A DNA stretch of 64,000 nucleotides from Oscillospiraceae bacterium. Its GTDB lineage: Bacteria > Bacillota > Clostridia > Oscillospirales > Ruminococcaceae. A program made the translations under genes and the position numbers. Positions 44,935-54,076 of the stretch are shown in pieces. The stretch spans positions 1 to 64,000 of the forward strand of contig JAFWVK010000115.1 in the NCBI GenBank assembly GCA_017518255.1. Direction: 5' to 3'. Below the pieces are notes generated by a model, which saw only the letters and a program-made list of their open reading frames with translations, did no database searches and was not told the origin of the DNA. Positions within the stretch are counted from its first letter, which is position 1; each line of letters begins with the position of its first letter.

Positions 44935-45446
44935 GCTTCGGTTTCAGTCAGGGAAAGCTGCTTTTCATCTGCCGCCGGTGCAGCCTCTTCGGCAGGTGCA
45001 GCGGCGGTCTCCGGTGCCGGCTCCTCTGCCGGTGCAGCCTTCTTCCGTCTGCGCTTGACTGCGGGTTCCGCTTCGTCCGCCTGAATACTCTCTTTCAGCT
45101 CACGGAGCTTGTTCAGATTTTCGAGCTGCTCAATTTTTGCTTTCAGTACGTCGATCTCACGGAGTGCGGCATCCCGCTCCAGACGTGCTTTTCCCGCTTC
45201 ATCAACATACTCCTTGACCTGCGAGCGAATGACCTCAATGCTGTTGTTTGCCTTAGTCAGTTCATCCATCGTTGACAGCGCAACCATCATCACTGCCGAA
45301 TGTGCAGATACGCGCGGATTGTTTTCGGTAATATCGGAAATGCGTTTTTCCAGAGATTTGGCAAGCTGATAGACATAGCTCGGCGCATCCTCGGTTGAAA
45401 GCGCATATTCCTTTCCGCAGAGTACGACTTTTACACGTTGTTTCAT
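44931..45446 (-). CDS. zapA: Cell division protein ZapA
   Basis: Binds FtsZ and promotes its bundling at the division ring. The 171-residue protein has the ZapA domain at the N terminus (VKVVLCGKEYALSTED, then VYQLAKSLEKRISDI) and a coiled coil to about residue 115. The rest is a long tail with a KRRRKK patch and a Pro/Ala/Glu-rich stretch. Typical ZapA proteins are 85-110 residues, so the tail is an addition common in this bacterial group. It sits between lexA and the U32 gene, with 18 bp to lexA. Confidence 0.88.
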   Translation of the reverse strand: MKQRVKVVLCGKEYALSTEDAPSYVYQLAKSLEKRISDITENNPRVSAHSAVMMVALSTMDELTKANNSIEVIRSQVKEYVDEAGKARLERDAALREIDVLKAKIEQLENLNKLRELKESIQADEAEPAVKRRRKKAAPAEEPAPETAAAPAEEAAPAADEKQLSLTETEA

Positions 45447-45464
45447 AGCAATCTTCCTTTCCGT

Positions 45465-46049
45465 TTACTTCAGATACCGCATCAGCGCGACAACCCTGCC
45501 GAGTACGGCTGCTTCTCTGACAAAAATCGGTTCCATTGTGTCATTCTCCGGCTGGAGCCGGTAACCGCCGTTTTCCCTGTAAAAACGCTTCACTGTCGCC
45601 TCATCGTCATGCACCAGCACAACGGCAATCTCACCGTTTTCGACCAGATCGCACTGCTGCACAATAACGATATCTCCGTCTAAAATACCTGCCTTTATCA
45701 TACTGTCTCCGCGGATGCGCAGCGCAAACAGCTCACCGCTGAAATGTCTGTCCGGAACATAGCTGATATAATCCTCGATATTTTCAATCGCGGTAATCGG
45801 CTGACCTGCCGTCACCGTTCCGATCAGGGGAACATTCAGGGAACTGTGTCCGTGCAGCCGGATTGCGCGGTTCTGATTATCCATTTTATCCAGCAGCCCC
45901 TCGTCAACCAGTGTATTGATATACCGGTGAACAGTTGAGGTCGAGCGGATATCCAGTGCATTGCAGATTTCCCGGACAGTCGGTGCATAGCCTTCTCCGA
46001 TCCGGTCACGGATATAGGCATAAATGGCTTTCGCTTTTTCGTTCAGCAT
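45465..46049 (-). CDS. lexA: LexA repressor
   Basis: Represses SOS genes and cleaves itself when RecA filaments form. The 194-residue protein has a winged-helix DNA-binding domain with the recognition helix near STSTVHRYINTL (36-47). The cleavage site is Ala81-Gly82 (VTAGQP), with the catalytic pair Ser116 (GDSM) and Lys154 (ATVKRFY). It lies nine bases after murC in the same direction, so it probably shares the murC transcript. I found no GAACnnnnGTTC box between murC and lexA or in the murC upstream region. Confidence 0.96.
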   Translation of the reverse strand: MLNEKAKAIYAYIRDRIGEGYAPTVREICNALDIRSTSTVHRYINTLVDEGLLDKMDNQNRAIRLHGHSSLNVPLIGTVTAGQPITAIENIEDYISYVPDRHFSGELFALRIRGDSMIKAGILDGDIVIVQQCDLVENGEIAVVLVHDDEATVKRFYRENGGYRLQPENDTMEPIFVREAAVLGRVVALMRYLK

Positions 46050-46058
46050 ACTGTTACC

Positions 46059-47492
46059 TCATTCCTCCGACAGATGCGCACGGGATTGCAGTGTATCTGC
46101 AATCTGCTTGGAGAGCTTATTGACATCGCCGCAGCCGAGCGTAATAATGAGATCTCCCGGCTGCGCAGCTTCACAGACCGCATCGCATACATCATCGAAA
46201 TTCTTGTATTTGCGAGTATCATCCGGATCCGGGACGGATTCGTCCTGCGGGAACCAGATACAGCCGGGAATTTTCTCTGCGAGCATCCGTGTGAAAATCC
46301 TGTTCGTATTCAGTTCCCTGCCGCCCATGATATCGGTCAGTGCAACAATATCCGCGATTTTGAGTGCCTCCGCAAAATCATCGAGCAGACGTTCCGTGCG
46401 GGTATAGGTAAAGGGCTGGTGTACGGCAATGACACGGCGGTAAGGCATTGCCTTCGCCGATTTCAGCGTTGCGGCAATTTCCGCAGGATGATGCCCGTAA
46501 TCATCGGCAACCGTAATTCCGCCGCAGTGTGCATGCACATCAAAGCGCCGCTTTGCTCCGTGGAAGGCAAGCAGACCGGACTGACACTGTTCAAAATTCA
46601 GGCCGACCAGATGCGCGGCTGCAATTGCCGCAAGTGCATTCAGGACATTGTGCATACCGGGAATCTGTAACGTGATTTCTCCGAGATATGCATTGTCATG
46701 CCAGACCTGAAAAACAGTCTGCTGCTGTGCGGTATGCCGGATATCCGATGCACGCCATTCGCAGTCCTCGGAGGTACCGAAGCGAAGCAGCGTTTTGCCG
46801 TTCACATTCGACACCGCATCGCAGGTATTGGCGTCATCACCGTTATAAAGCACATACTGACTTGATTTCTGCGCAAATTTCGTAAAGGATGCCTTGAGAT
46901 TCTCAAGCGTATGGAAATATTCCATATGATCCTCGTCGATATTCAGGATCACGGCAATATCCGGGGAAAGATGCAGGAACGTATCCACATATTCGCAGGC
47001 TTCGCAGACAAACACATCGCTGCTGCCCGCCCTGCCGCTGCCGCCGATTGCCGGCAGCTTTCCGCCGATCACCGCGGAAAGATCAATGCCCGCAGTATAC
47101 AGAATCTGTGCAAGCATGGAGGATGTCGTGGTTTTTCCGTGCGTTCCGGCAATGCAGACCGCCTTGCTGTACCATTCCGAGACAATGCCGAGCAGCTCGC
47201 TGCGCTCCATCATTGCAACGCCGCTTTTCTCCGCGGCGGCACGCTCAGGGTTCGTCTTTGCGATTGCAGCGGAATATACAACCAGATCGGCATCCCCGAT
47301 ATTCTCCGCACGCTGTCCGAGCTGAACCGGAATGCCCAGCGCCCGCACTGCTGCCAGTGTATCCGTCTCATTATTATCCGAGCCGGTCAGAAAGTATCCC
47401 TTTGCGTGCAGCACCTGCGCAAGCGGATACATCCCGCTCCCGCCGATGCCGATCATGTGAATATGCCGTTTGCCTTCCAATTTCGTATTCAA
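46059..47492 (-). CDS. murC: UDP-N-acetylmuramate--L-alanine ligase
   Basis: Adds L-alanine to UDP-N-acetylmuramate in peptidoglycan synthesis. The 477-residue Mur ligase has an N-terminal Rossmann part (HMIGIGGSGMYPLA), the ATP loop GTHGKTTTSS (116-125), and later DEDHMEYF and DDYGHHPAEIAATL. The start is a TTG at 47492 (encoding MNTKLEG), since no ATG is available in frame before the first domain. GAGAGG lies ten bases upstream. It opens the murC-lexA-zapA-U32 gene group. Confidence 0.95.
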   Translation of the reverse strand: MNTKLEGKRHIHMIGIGGSGMYPLAQVLHAKGYFLTGSDNNETDTLAAVRALGIPVQLGQRAENIGDADLVVYSAAIAKTNPERAAAEKSGVAMMERSELLGIVSEWYSKAVCIAGTHGKTTTSSMLAQILYTAGIDLSAVIGGKLPAIGGSGRAGSSDVFVCEACEYVDTFLHLSPDIAVILNIDEDHMEYFHTLENLKASFTKFAQKSSQYVLYNGDDANTCDAVSNVNGKTLLRFGTSEDCEWRASDIRHTAQQQTVFQVWHDNAYLGEITLQIPGMHNVLNALAAIAAAHLVGLNFEQCQSGLLAFHGAKRRFDVHAHCGGITVADDYGHHPAEIAATLKSAKAMPYRRVIAVHQPFTYTRTERLLDDFAEALKIADIVALTDIMGGRELNTNRIFTRMLAEKIPGCIWFPQDESVPDPDDTRKYKNFDDVCDAVCEAAQPGDLIITLGCGDVNKLSKQIADTLQSRAHLSEE

Positions 47493-47746
47493 CAGTCATC
47501 ATCCTCTCCGGCGATGTGCCTTTTCATGCATAATACAAACAAAATATGCAGATTCCGTTTCAAAATATACAGGTTTCTAAAAAAATCACATGAAATGTTC
47601 ACGCAATTAACACATTTCTGTGATATGATAAGGAGCGTAGCGGTGCGGCAGTCTATGATTCGCACGGTACAAGAGGGCAAGAATAAACATCGCAGCTGCA
47701 AATGCTGCCTTGACAGCCTTGCACGCGGAAAGGAAGGGAACCCCCT
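47493..47746. promoter_or_regulatory. Divergent intergenic region between murC and spoVG
   Basis: These 254 bp must hold both promoters. On the + strand TATGAT (near 47627) lies about 120 bp before spoVG but has no convincing -35. On the - strand no clear pair was found. A sigma-H type promoter, known for spoVG in Bacillus, was not seen. Confidence 0.3.
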
Positions 47747-48103
47747 ATGGAAATCACAGATGTGAGAGTCCGGAAAATTCTTCCGGAAGGACGGCTGCGC
47801 GCGATCGTCTCAATTACAGTGGATCAGGTGCTTGCCGTTCATGACATCAAAATTGTTCAGGGCGAAGAGAAACTGTTTGTAGCAATGCCGAGCAGACAGG
47901 ATGAAAGCGGTATCTTCCGCAACATTATTCATCCGATCAGTGCAGCGACCAGACAGTACATGGAGGAGCAGATTCTGGGTGCTTACTACAAGCAGCTTGC
48001 GCTCCGTCAGGCAGAATCGGATCTTCGCCAGGCCAGCCAGCCGCAGACACAGCCTGAACCGGAAACTCCGGCAGCGCCGGCTCCGGAAACAGCAGAATCC
48101 TGA
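47747..48103 (+). CDS. spoVG: SpoVG family RNA/DNA-binding regulator
   Basis: A 118-residue protein whose first 85 residues are the SpoVG domain: VTDVRVRKI-like start (here ITDVRVRKILPEGRLRAIVS), the strand LAVHDIKIVQGEEKLFVAMPSRQ and the HPISAATRQ segment. Family members bind nucleic acid and affect sporulation, cell division or virulence in Firmicutes. The tail is rich in Gln, Pro and Ala. AAGGAAGGG lies before the ATG. Here it stands alone, with a terminator right after it. Confidence 0.95.
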   Translation: MEITDVRVRKILPEGRLRAIVSITVDQVLAVHDIKIVQGEEKLFVAMPSRQDESGIFRNIIHPISAATRQYMEEQILGAYYKQLALRQAESDLRQASQPQTQPEPETPAAPAPETAES

Positions 48104-48119
48104 ACAACTGATATCCTTT

Positions 48120-48153
48120 AAGCCGTTCGGTGTTCATCGCCGGGCGGCTTTTT
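48120..48153. terminator. Terminator between spoVG and the Nudix gene
   Basis: AAGCCGTTCGGTG (48120-48132) pairs with CGCCGGGCGGCTT (48138-48150), including several G-U pairs, around TTCAT. A T-run follows at 48149-48153. Confidence 0.75.
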
Positions 48154-48158
48154 GTTAT

Positions 48159-48725
48159 TCATGATACGCCGAGCATTCTGGCAGTTTTCAGCAGTGCAAT
48201 CTGCGTCTTGGCATCCGGAATTTCATTCCGCATTACCATTCCGACGGCTTCCGCAAGCGGAATCCGGATGACATCAAGGAATTCGTCTTTGTCAAGTGCC
48301 TGCTGATCCGTCAGGGTCAGCTCCCGCGCCAGAAACATATAAATCACTTCGCGGTCATACGCGGGGGTCGGATACAGACAGCCCAGAGATTCCAGTCTTC
48401 CGGAGACTGCACCTGCCTCCTCTTTCAGCTCCCGAACAGCACAAACCTGCGGATCCTCACCGTATTCAAGCTTGCCGGCAGGGATTTCCAATGTCTGCGC
48501 GGCGTGCGGGTAGCGGAACTGACGAACCATAATCACTTCGCCCGCATCCGTCAGCGGGACAACACATGCCCCGCCCGGATGATGCACAACTTCCCGCAGC
48601 GCTTCCGTTCCGTCTTCGAGACGTACCGTATCGCGCGTAACATGCAGAATTCTGCCGCTGTAGATTTCTTCGCTGCTGATTTTCTCTTCAATCAGATGCT
48701 GCGGTGTACCGGTTTTATTTGTCAT
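48159..48725 (-). CDS. Nudix hydrolase, ADP-ribose pyrophosphatase type
   Basis: Likely cleaves ADP-ribose to AMP and ribose-5-phosphate. The 188-residue protein has a perfect Nudix box, GKLEYGEDPQVCAVRELKEE followed by AGAV (G-x5-E-x7-RELKEEAG). Upstream of it are the strand VVPLTDAGEVIMVRQFRYP and the LEIPAGKLE turn typical of ADP-ribose pyrophosphatases. The ATG at 48725 has AAGGAGA six bases upstream and overlaps the end of the YfhO gene by 11 bp. The longer open frame to 49019 has an Arg/Ser-rich composition, because it is a frame-shifted copy of the YfhO tail. Confidence 0.92.
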   Translation of the reverse strand: MTNKTGTPQHLIEEKISSEEIYSGRILHVTRDTVRLEDGTEALREVVHHPGGACVVPLTDAGEVIMVRQFRYPHAAQTLEIPAGKLEYGEDPQVCAVRELKEEAGAVSGRLESLGCLYPTPAYDREVIYMFLARELTLTDQQALDKDEFLDVIRIPLAEAVGMVMRNEIPDAKTQIALLKTARMLGVS

Positions 48726-51441
48726 CAGGATTCTCCTTCGTTCCGGATTCAGACTCCGGCTCTGCGGTTTCCGGCTGCTCCGGCTCTGTTTCCGCGTCGG
48801 ATTTGTTTTCTGCGCTTCCGGCAGATTCCTCCGGCTGCGGTTCTGCTTCCGGCAATCCGGTTGTTTCCGGTTCCGGCAGCGGCTTCTCCGCTTCATCGGG
48901 GAATTCCGGCTCCGGTATCTCCGGCAGGAAATCCGCAGGTTCTTCGGGCTCCGGCTCCGGCAGATACGGAACCGCCGGCTCCGGATGCTTCGCCGCGGCA
49001 TACCGGGTATAGAGCGCATGCTCCGGGAACAGGTCGAAGGGCGTGTAATCGTAGCAATACTTCTGTGCGGAGGTTTCGCTGCGCTTGCCGCGTCCGGCTG
49101 CCGCTGTCCAGATCAGGTAAATCAGCAGCAAACCGATTCCGCTGAGCGAAAGAATCGCGCCCAGACGCAGTCCCGGTGTTTCATAGTCAAACACAATGTC
49201 ATTGGCGCCCGCTTCGCAGCGTACCGCCATAAATCCGTAATTGACGCGCTCGACGCTGACTTTTCTGCCGTTGACCGTTGCAGACCAGCCGGATTCATAC
49301 GGCACGCTGAAAAAGACCATTTCCGGCTTTTCGAGGGTTATCTGCGCCTCAAAGCCGCCGGAGCTGTGGTTGAATACGGAGCAGGTCTGCTCTTTCCGTT
49401 CCATGCATTTTTCCGCAAATGCTTCGTCCGAGAGAAGATTGCGGTCCTTCGGCTCCATAACCGTAAGGATATCGGCATATTTTTCGATCTGCTTCTCACT
49501 CATTCCGAGCGCACGCACCATAAGCTTCTGACGGTTTGCCGTTGTTGCCTCGTCAAGGTCACTTGTGCTGATACAGGTATCATATGCAAGACCCATCGGA
49601 ATATAGGCTTCATTTTCATAAATATTGAAGCCGTTTTCGCGCTTGAGGAACTTGAAGCTCGGCATTTCCTTCAGTGTTTCGGGTGTTTCGGCAGCTGTTT
49701 CGGACTGCACCTTGTCAAAGTAGTATTTGACGCTGAACAGTTCACGCAGTGCATAGTGTTTCGGCTCCGGCCGCGAGGCGACATCACGGGTGATATCAAC
49801 GGCATCATAGAAATCCATAACAGAAACCGGAACAATGCTGTGGAAGCAGCGCATATTGGAATAGCCCCAGAACATCGGATAATTGTCATAATCCTTGGAA
49901 ATATCGATGCGGAAGAACTGATGAGCAGGTTCTTCGAGGGTAATCTTGCTGCCGCCGTCAATCGCTGTATTGATATAGGAGATCGGCCATGCGCCCAGTC
50001 CGATGCCGAAATAGACGACGCTGAAACCGGAGCACAGGCAGCAGAAAACGGTTGCAATAACTGAGAACCGGTAGAACCTTCTGCCTTTTTTCCGCGAAAT
50101 CGCAATTATCGCGGTAAAGTAGAGCATAATTGCGCAAAGACCGAGCACCAGCCAGAAATACCAGCTGAACTTTGCAAACTCAAAGAAGTGAATCTTTCCT
50201 TTTTTATCCTTTGTCGGCAGCAGGGAAATGATGCCGAAAGCCGCAAGGAAAATGCCGCAGACCGTAATTCCGCCGCGCCATTTAATCTTCGGATTGTCCA
50301 GTGCATAGGCAGTCATCATTGCCATAATCAGCAGCGGCATATAATACCAGCGTGCATAATAGGATGCATTGAACATATAGAACATCGAATTCAGAACCGG
50401 GACAAATGCACAGACGATGCAGATGACAGTCAGGCGGCTTGCCCAGTGCTTCCGTTTCTGCGACAGGAACGCAATCACGCCCGCCATAGAGAACAGCGGC
50501 AGATATCCGCCGATTGAAGCCCATTTGCCGTAATCGGACTGGAAGAGATTCGGTCTCGCCGGAACATCCGGCAGCATGAAGAATGTCTGGATAATCCGCC
50601 ACAGGCGCGTCCGGTCGGAATACGCGACCATATCCATGCCGAAGAGATATTTCTTGACGCGGAAGTTCTCATAAATGGCCAGCGCCGAAGGCAGGAGCAT
50701 AAAGGCGGCAATCAGAACACCGATCACCGATTCCAGCGCAATACTGAAAAATTTGCGCAGGGAAGCCTGAAAATCCTTTGACGGGCAGCGAACGATAAAA
50801 TACAGAATCAGGAATACCGCCTGTCCGGTAAAGAAATAGTAGTTCAGGATTGCCATAAATGCAACTGCCAGTGCAAGAACACCGCGGCGGTTTTCGTTGA
50901 CGCGCTGCTCGAGTGCAATCAGCAGGAGCGGGAAAAACGCCGTCACATCCTGAAAATGGTTGAAGAAAATATTATAAAGCTGGAAACCGGAAAACGCATA
51001 GAGCAGTCCGCCGATAAACGCAGCGTGCCGGTTCCGGACAAACCGCCGGATATAGGCATAGGCTGTCAGGGCTGCAAACGCATGCTTCAGCGCCAGCAGA
51101 TAGGGCATCAGATACAGAACAGCTTCCTGCGGGAACGGAACCGTCAGCCAGAAAAACGGACTGCCCAGCAGATAGAAGGAATAGGAGCCGATAAAATTCG
51201 TACCGAGATCCGTCTGCCAGTTCCAGCCGAATTCACCGTTGACAACCGCTTTGTGAGACAGATAGTAAAACGGCAGCTGCTGAGAATTGAAATCTCCGTA
51301 ATAGATGAAGTAACCCTTTGTGAAAATCATGACCGGCAGCATAATGAGCATCATGATGCCGAAGGCGGTCAGGAAGACCTGCAAATAAGACTCCCGCCGC
51401 ATTGAAAGCGGATACTGCATATGCTTTTTCTTTGTTCCCAT
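48715..51441 (-). CDS. YfhO-family membrane protein with acidic C-terminal tail
   Basis: A 908-residue multi-pass membrane protein of the YfhO family. The start (FNSQQLPFYYLSHKAVVNGEFGWNW) and NFIGSYSFYLLGSPFFWL are clear family marks in the first extracytoplasmic loop. About 12 spans come first, then an extracytoplasmic domain (roughly 510-760) and a final span near 770-790. The cytoplasmic tail of about 120 residues is rich in Pro and Glu. Family members act in glycosylation of wall polymers. It forms a two-gene operon with the Nudix gene and has its own promoter. Its relation to the first YfhO gene at 1205 is that of a distant paralog. Confidence 0.9.
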   Translation of the reverse strand: MGTKKKHMQYPLSMRRESYLQVFLTAFGIMMLIMLPVMIFTKGYFIYYGDFNSQQLPFYYLSHKAVVNGEFGWNWQTDLGTNFIGSYSFYLLGSPFFWLTVPFPQEAVLYLMPYLLALKHAFAALTAYAYIRRFVRNRHAAFIGGLLYAFSGFQLYNIFFNHFQDVTAFFPLLLIALEQRVNENRRGVLALAVAFMAILNYYFFTGQAVFLILYFIVRCPSKDFQASLRKFFSIALESVIGVLIAAFMLLPSALAIYENFRVKKYLFGMDMVAYSDRTRLWRIIQTFFMLPDVPARPNLFQSDYGKWASIGGYLPLFSMAGVIAFLSQKRKHWASRLTVICIVCAFVPVLNSMFYMFNASYYARWYYMPLLIMAMMTAYALDNPKIKWRGGITVCGIFLAAFGIISLLPTKDKKGKIHFFEFAKFSWYFWLVLGLCAIMLYFTAIIAISRKKGRRFYRFSVIATVFCCLCSGFSVVYFGIGLGAWPISYINTAIDGGSKITLEEPAHQFFRIDISKDYDNYPMFWGYSNMRCFHSIVPVSVMDFYDAVDITRDVASRPEPKHYALRELFSVKYYFDKVQSETAAETPETLKEMPSFKFLKRENGFNIYENEAYIPMGLAYDTCISTSDLDEATTANRQKLMVRALGMSEKQIEKYADILTVMEPKDRNLLSDEAFAEKCMERKEQTCSVFNHSSGGFEAQITLEKPEMVFFSVPYESGWSATVNGRKVSVERVNYGFMAVRCEAGANDIVFDYETPGLRLGAILSLSGIGLLLIYLIWTAAAGRGKRSETSAQKYCYDYTPFDLFPEHALYTRYAAAKHPEPAVPYLPEPEPEEPADFLPEIPEPEFPDEAEKPLPEPETTGLPEAEPQPEESAGSAENKSDAETEPEQPETAEPESESGTKENPDDK

Positions 51442-51488
51442 ATATATTTCCTCCTCTCTTTTTCCGGAAATATGTGAAAGATACCTTC

Positions 51489-51517
51489 ATTATAGCACAT
51501 TACAGCGGAAAATTCAA
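51489..51517 (-). promoter_or_regulatory. Sigma-A promoter of the second yfhO gene
   Basis: On the - strand TTGAAT (51517-51512), a 17-bp spacer ending in TGC, and TATAAT (51494-51489). The ribosome site GAGGAGG precedes the ATG at 51441. Confidence 0.8.
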
Positions 51518-51599
51518 TGGGTAAAGGGAAAAGTTTTTCCGGAAAGCTGCTTCGGAATCATCACGGAGCCGCGCACGGCACGGTTGCGGCGGAAAATGC

Positions 51600-51700
51600 A
51601 ATGGGAACGGCGAAAAAAATAACGGGTACCGCAAAAAACGAACGGGAGAAATCATCCGCCGCGGTCATTGCTTTACTTTCCGTTTGTCGAATCTGACAAA
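51600..51700. repeat. Phased A-tracts and an inverted repeat upstream of the GH26 gene
   Basis: A GGG plus A-tract unit recurs at about 20-21 bp (GGG at 51603, 51624 and 51644, A-runs after the first two), a spacing that bends DNA. TTTGTC (51683-51688) pairs with GACAAA (51695-51700) six bases apart, a plausible operator about 57 bp before the -35. Nothing else is visible in this 390-bp gap apart from the two promoters. Confidence 0.4.
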
Positions 51701-51756
51701 TTCGTGAAAATCAATATACTTTTGTTTTGTACTGTACGTAAATTCATGCAAAACAC

Positions 51757-51785
51757 TTGAAAAAACTGTATAAATGTGATATAAT
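51757..51785 (+). promoter_or_regulatory. Sigma-A promoter of the GH26 gene
   Basis: TTGAAA (51757-51762), 17 bp and TATAAT (51780-51785), 47 bp before the ATG at 51832. Confidence 0.83.
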
Positions 51786-51831
51786 GCAGATATCGGATTA
51801 TCTGCATGTTTTTTTTACGGGGGGCTTTTTT

Positions 51832-53862
51832 ATGAACAGAACAATGAAACGGTTTCTGGCAGGTCTTTCTGCGATGACAGTTTCGTGCAGTATGCTTTGC
51901 ACGATGCCTTCTGCCGCAGAAGGCAAGCTGCTGCTTCGCATTGAAGGCGAGGACATGAAGGGCGCGACACTCTGGACAAGCATTTATCAGACCGAGCTGC
52001 CCGGCTTCAGCGGAGAGGGCTTTGCGTATCTGACGAATGATGCACTGAGCTTTTCTGTCGATGTGCCGGCGGACGGGATGTATTCCATCACGGTTTGCGG
52101 CGCGCAGATCCTGGATGCGGGCGGGCGCTATCAGACCGTTGCCGTGAACGGCAGCGAGTATCACACCACTGTTCCGTATGCGGATCAGTGGACTGATTTT
52201 GATTTCGGAATGGTTCGCCTGAACAAGGGAGAGAACGACATCTCCTTCCTCAACAAATACGGCTACATGGCGATTGATACGGTGACTGTTTCCGAGGCGG
52301 AATTCCCGGATCTCAGCATTGCAACAGCGGAAACCTGTGATCCGAAGGCAACTGCGGAGACCAAGGCGCTGATGGCATATCTCAAAAGTGTATACGGCAA
52401 AAACATTCTCTCCGGTCAGCAGCAGATTTACGGCGGCGGCAATCAGGTGCAGACAACGATCCGATATGACGCATCCGCCGATGCCTGTGTCGATTCCGAC
52501 GGCATCAAGTATACGATTGACCGCGACAGCAAGGATACCGACGAGCAGGGCAATGTTTTCTACTGGCACTGCACCGGTGCAGACGGTCAGGTGTATACTT
52601 ACAGCACGCAAAACCGTAATTACACCTACAACAACTATAACAACGATGTCAATCTGATCTATGAGATGACCGGAAAATATCCGGCAATTCAGGGCTTTGA
52701 CTTCGGAAGCTACTGCCCCTGCTATGCATGGGACGACGGCGTTGTCGGCAGAATGATCGAATGGACAAACGAAAAGGGCGGAATCTGCACTGCATCGTGG
52801 CATGTCAATGTGCCGACCGTGCTTTCGACCTACACGCTCGGTGAGCCGCTCGATTTCTCCAAAACGACCTATTCCGAAAAGACGGATTTTGTCACGGCAA
52901 ACTGCCTCGTCAAGGGTACGACCGAGTATGAATACTTCAAGCTCTGCATGAAGAATCTTGCAGCCGAACTGCTGAAATTGCAGGATGCGAATGTCCCTGT
53001 GATCTTCCGTCCGTTCCATGAAGCGGAAGGAAATCCCAGCAATACCAGCGATCCGATTGACGGCTCAGGCGCATGGTTCTGGTGGTCGAAGGAAGGCGCT
53101 GTTGTATACAAGCAGCTCTGGGCGCTCCTTCAGGACACCCTTGAAAATGAGTACGGTCTGCATAATCTGATTTGGGAGCAAAACCTCTACGCATGGTCGG
53201 ATGCATCGGCTGAGTGGTACTCCGGCGATGACAGAGTGGATATTGTTGCATATGACAAATACAATACACAGTATAACCGTCATGACGGCAAGACCTCCGG
53301 TCCGAATCTCGATGCGGAAACCGGCATTTTCTACAAGCTGGTTGATTTTGTTGACGGCGATAAGATGGTTGCAATGGCTGAGAACGATTCCGTGCCGAGC
53401 ATGGACAACATGACAGTCGAGCATGCATACTGGCTCTATTTCTGTCCGTGGTACGATTCTCAGGATGCACGCTTTGTCACCGGTGAAAACTATCAGGATA
53501 AAGCCGAGCTGAAAAAGCTCTATGTCAGCGACTTCTGCATTACGCTCGATGAACTGCCGGACGATCTGTTCAGCAAGACAGTGACACCCGGATCCGATTC
53601 GACTGAGACCACAACCATGACCACAACACCGGGTGATGAAACGCTCTGGGGTGATGCGGATTGCAGCAATGCGGTCGATGTTCTGGATGCCGTATTGCTC
53701 GCGCGCGTCGCAGCCGAAGACACAAAATGCGGCATTACCGATCTGGGCAAAACAAACTCGGATGTCACGCATGACGGTGCCGTGAAAAATGATGACCTCA
53801 CAAAGCTGCTGAAATACCTCGCGGGTCTGATTTCCAAAGCTGACCTCGAACCTTCCAAATAA
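51832..53862 (+). CDS. GH26 beta-mannanase-type enzyme with CBM35-like domain and dockerin
   Basis: A secreted cellulosomal glycoside hydrolase, probably cutting beta-mannan. The 676-residue precursor has a signal peptide (to about residue 28). A CBM35-like domain (about 30-155) has LLRIEGEDM and the closing YMAIDTVTVSEA strand. The GH26 domain spans about 165-565, with the acid/base Glu in FRPFHEAEGN and the proposed nucleophile in KMVAMAEND. A Thr-rich linker (TETTTMTTT) precedes the dockerin (about 605-676). That dockerin has VLDAVLLARVAAEDTKCG and DDLTKLLKYLAG, nearly identical to that of the GH48 enzyme, so both should dock to the same cohesins. The ATG at 51832 starts a normal signal peptide. 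Confidence 0.92.
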   Translation: MNRTMKRFLAGLSAMTVSCSMLCTMPSAAEGKLLLRIEGEDMKGATLWTSIYQTELPGFSGEGFAYLTNDALSFSVDVPADGMYSITVCGAQILDAGGRYQTVAVNGSEYHTTVPYADQWTDFDFGMVRLNKGENDISFLNKYGYMAIDTVTVSEAEFPDLSIATAETCDPKATAETKALMAYLKSVYGKNILSGQQQIYGGGNQVQTTIRYDASADACVDSDGIKYTIDRDSKDTDEQGNVFYWHCTGADGQVYTYSTQNRNYTYNNYNNDVNLIYEMTGKYPAIQGFDFGSYCPCYAWDDGVVGRMIEWTNEKGGICTASWHVNVPTVLSTYTLGEPLDFSKTTYSEKTDFVTANCLVKGTTEYEYFKLCMKNLAAELLKLQDANVPVIFRPFHEAEGNPSNTSDPIDGSGAWFWWSKEGAVVYKQLWALLQDTLENEYGLHNLIWEQNLYAWSDASAEWYSGDDRVDIVAYDKYNTQYNRHDGKTSGPNLDAETGIFYKLVDFVDGDKMVAMAENDSVPSMDNMTVEHAYWLYFCPWYDSQDARFVTGENYQDKAELKKLYVSDFCITLDELPDDLFSKTVTPGSDSTETTTMTTTPGDETLWGDADCSNAVDVLDAVLLARVAAEDTKCGITDLGKTNSDVTHDGAVKNDDLTKLLKYLAGLISKADLEPSK

Positions 53863-53867
53863 ACACG

Positions 53868-53901
53868 AAAGAGGACGGAGCCGAACAGTTCCGTCCTCTT
53901 T
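53868..53901 (+). terminator. Terminator after the GH26 gene
   Basis: AAAGAGGACGGA pairs with TCCGTCCTCTTT around a ten-base loop, six bases after the stop codon. The 175 bp from here to guaA show nothing further. Confidence 0.7.
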
Positions 53902-54076
53902 GCTGTAAATTTTCTGCAAAAACTGTCTTATCATCCTGTTGATATGATCCCTGATTCCATTGAAAACCGGTTCGCTTTTTCGTTGCGGTAAGTGTAATCT
54001 GTTGCCAAAGCGTTGCCAATTGCGTATCATCGAAACGAAAAATCACGCAAATGCGAAATGATCCGATACTGTCAGG

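Noticed and set aside
48726-49019. A longer Nudix protein starting at 49019
   Set aside because: The extra 98 residues are Arg/Ser-rich and only reflect a frame-shifted reading of the yfhO end; a proper ribosome site lies before 48725.
51673-53019. A 448-codon open frame opposite the GH26 gene
   Set aside because: Shadow of the GH26 gene; no start signal or family.
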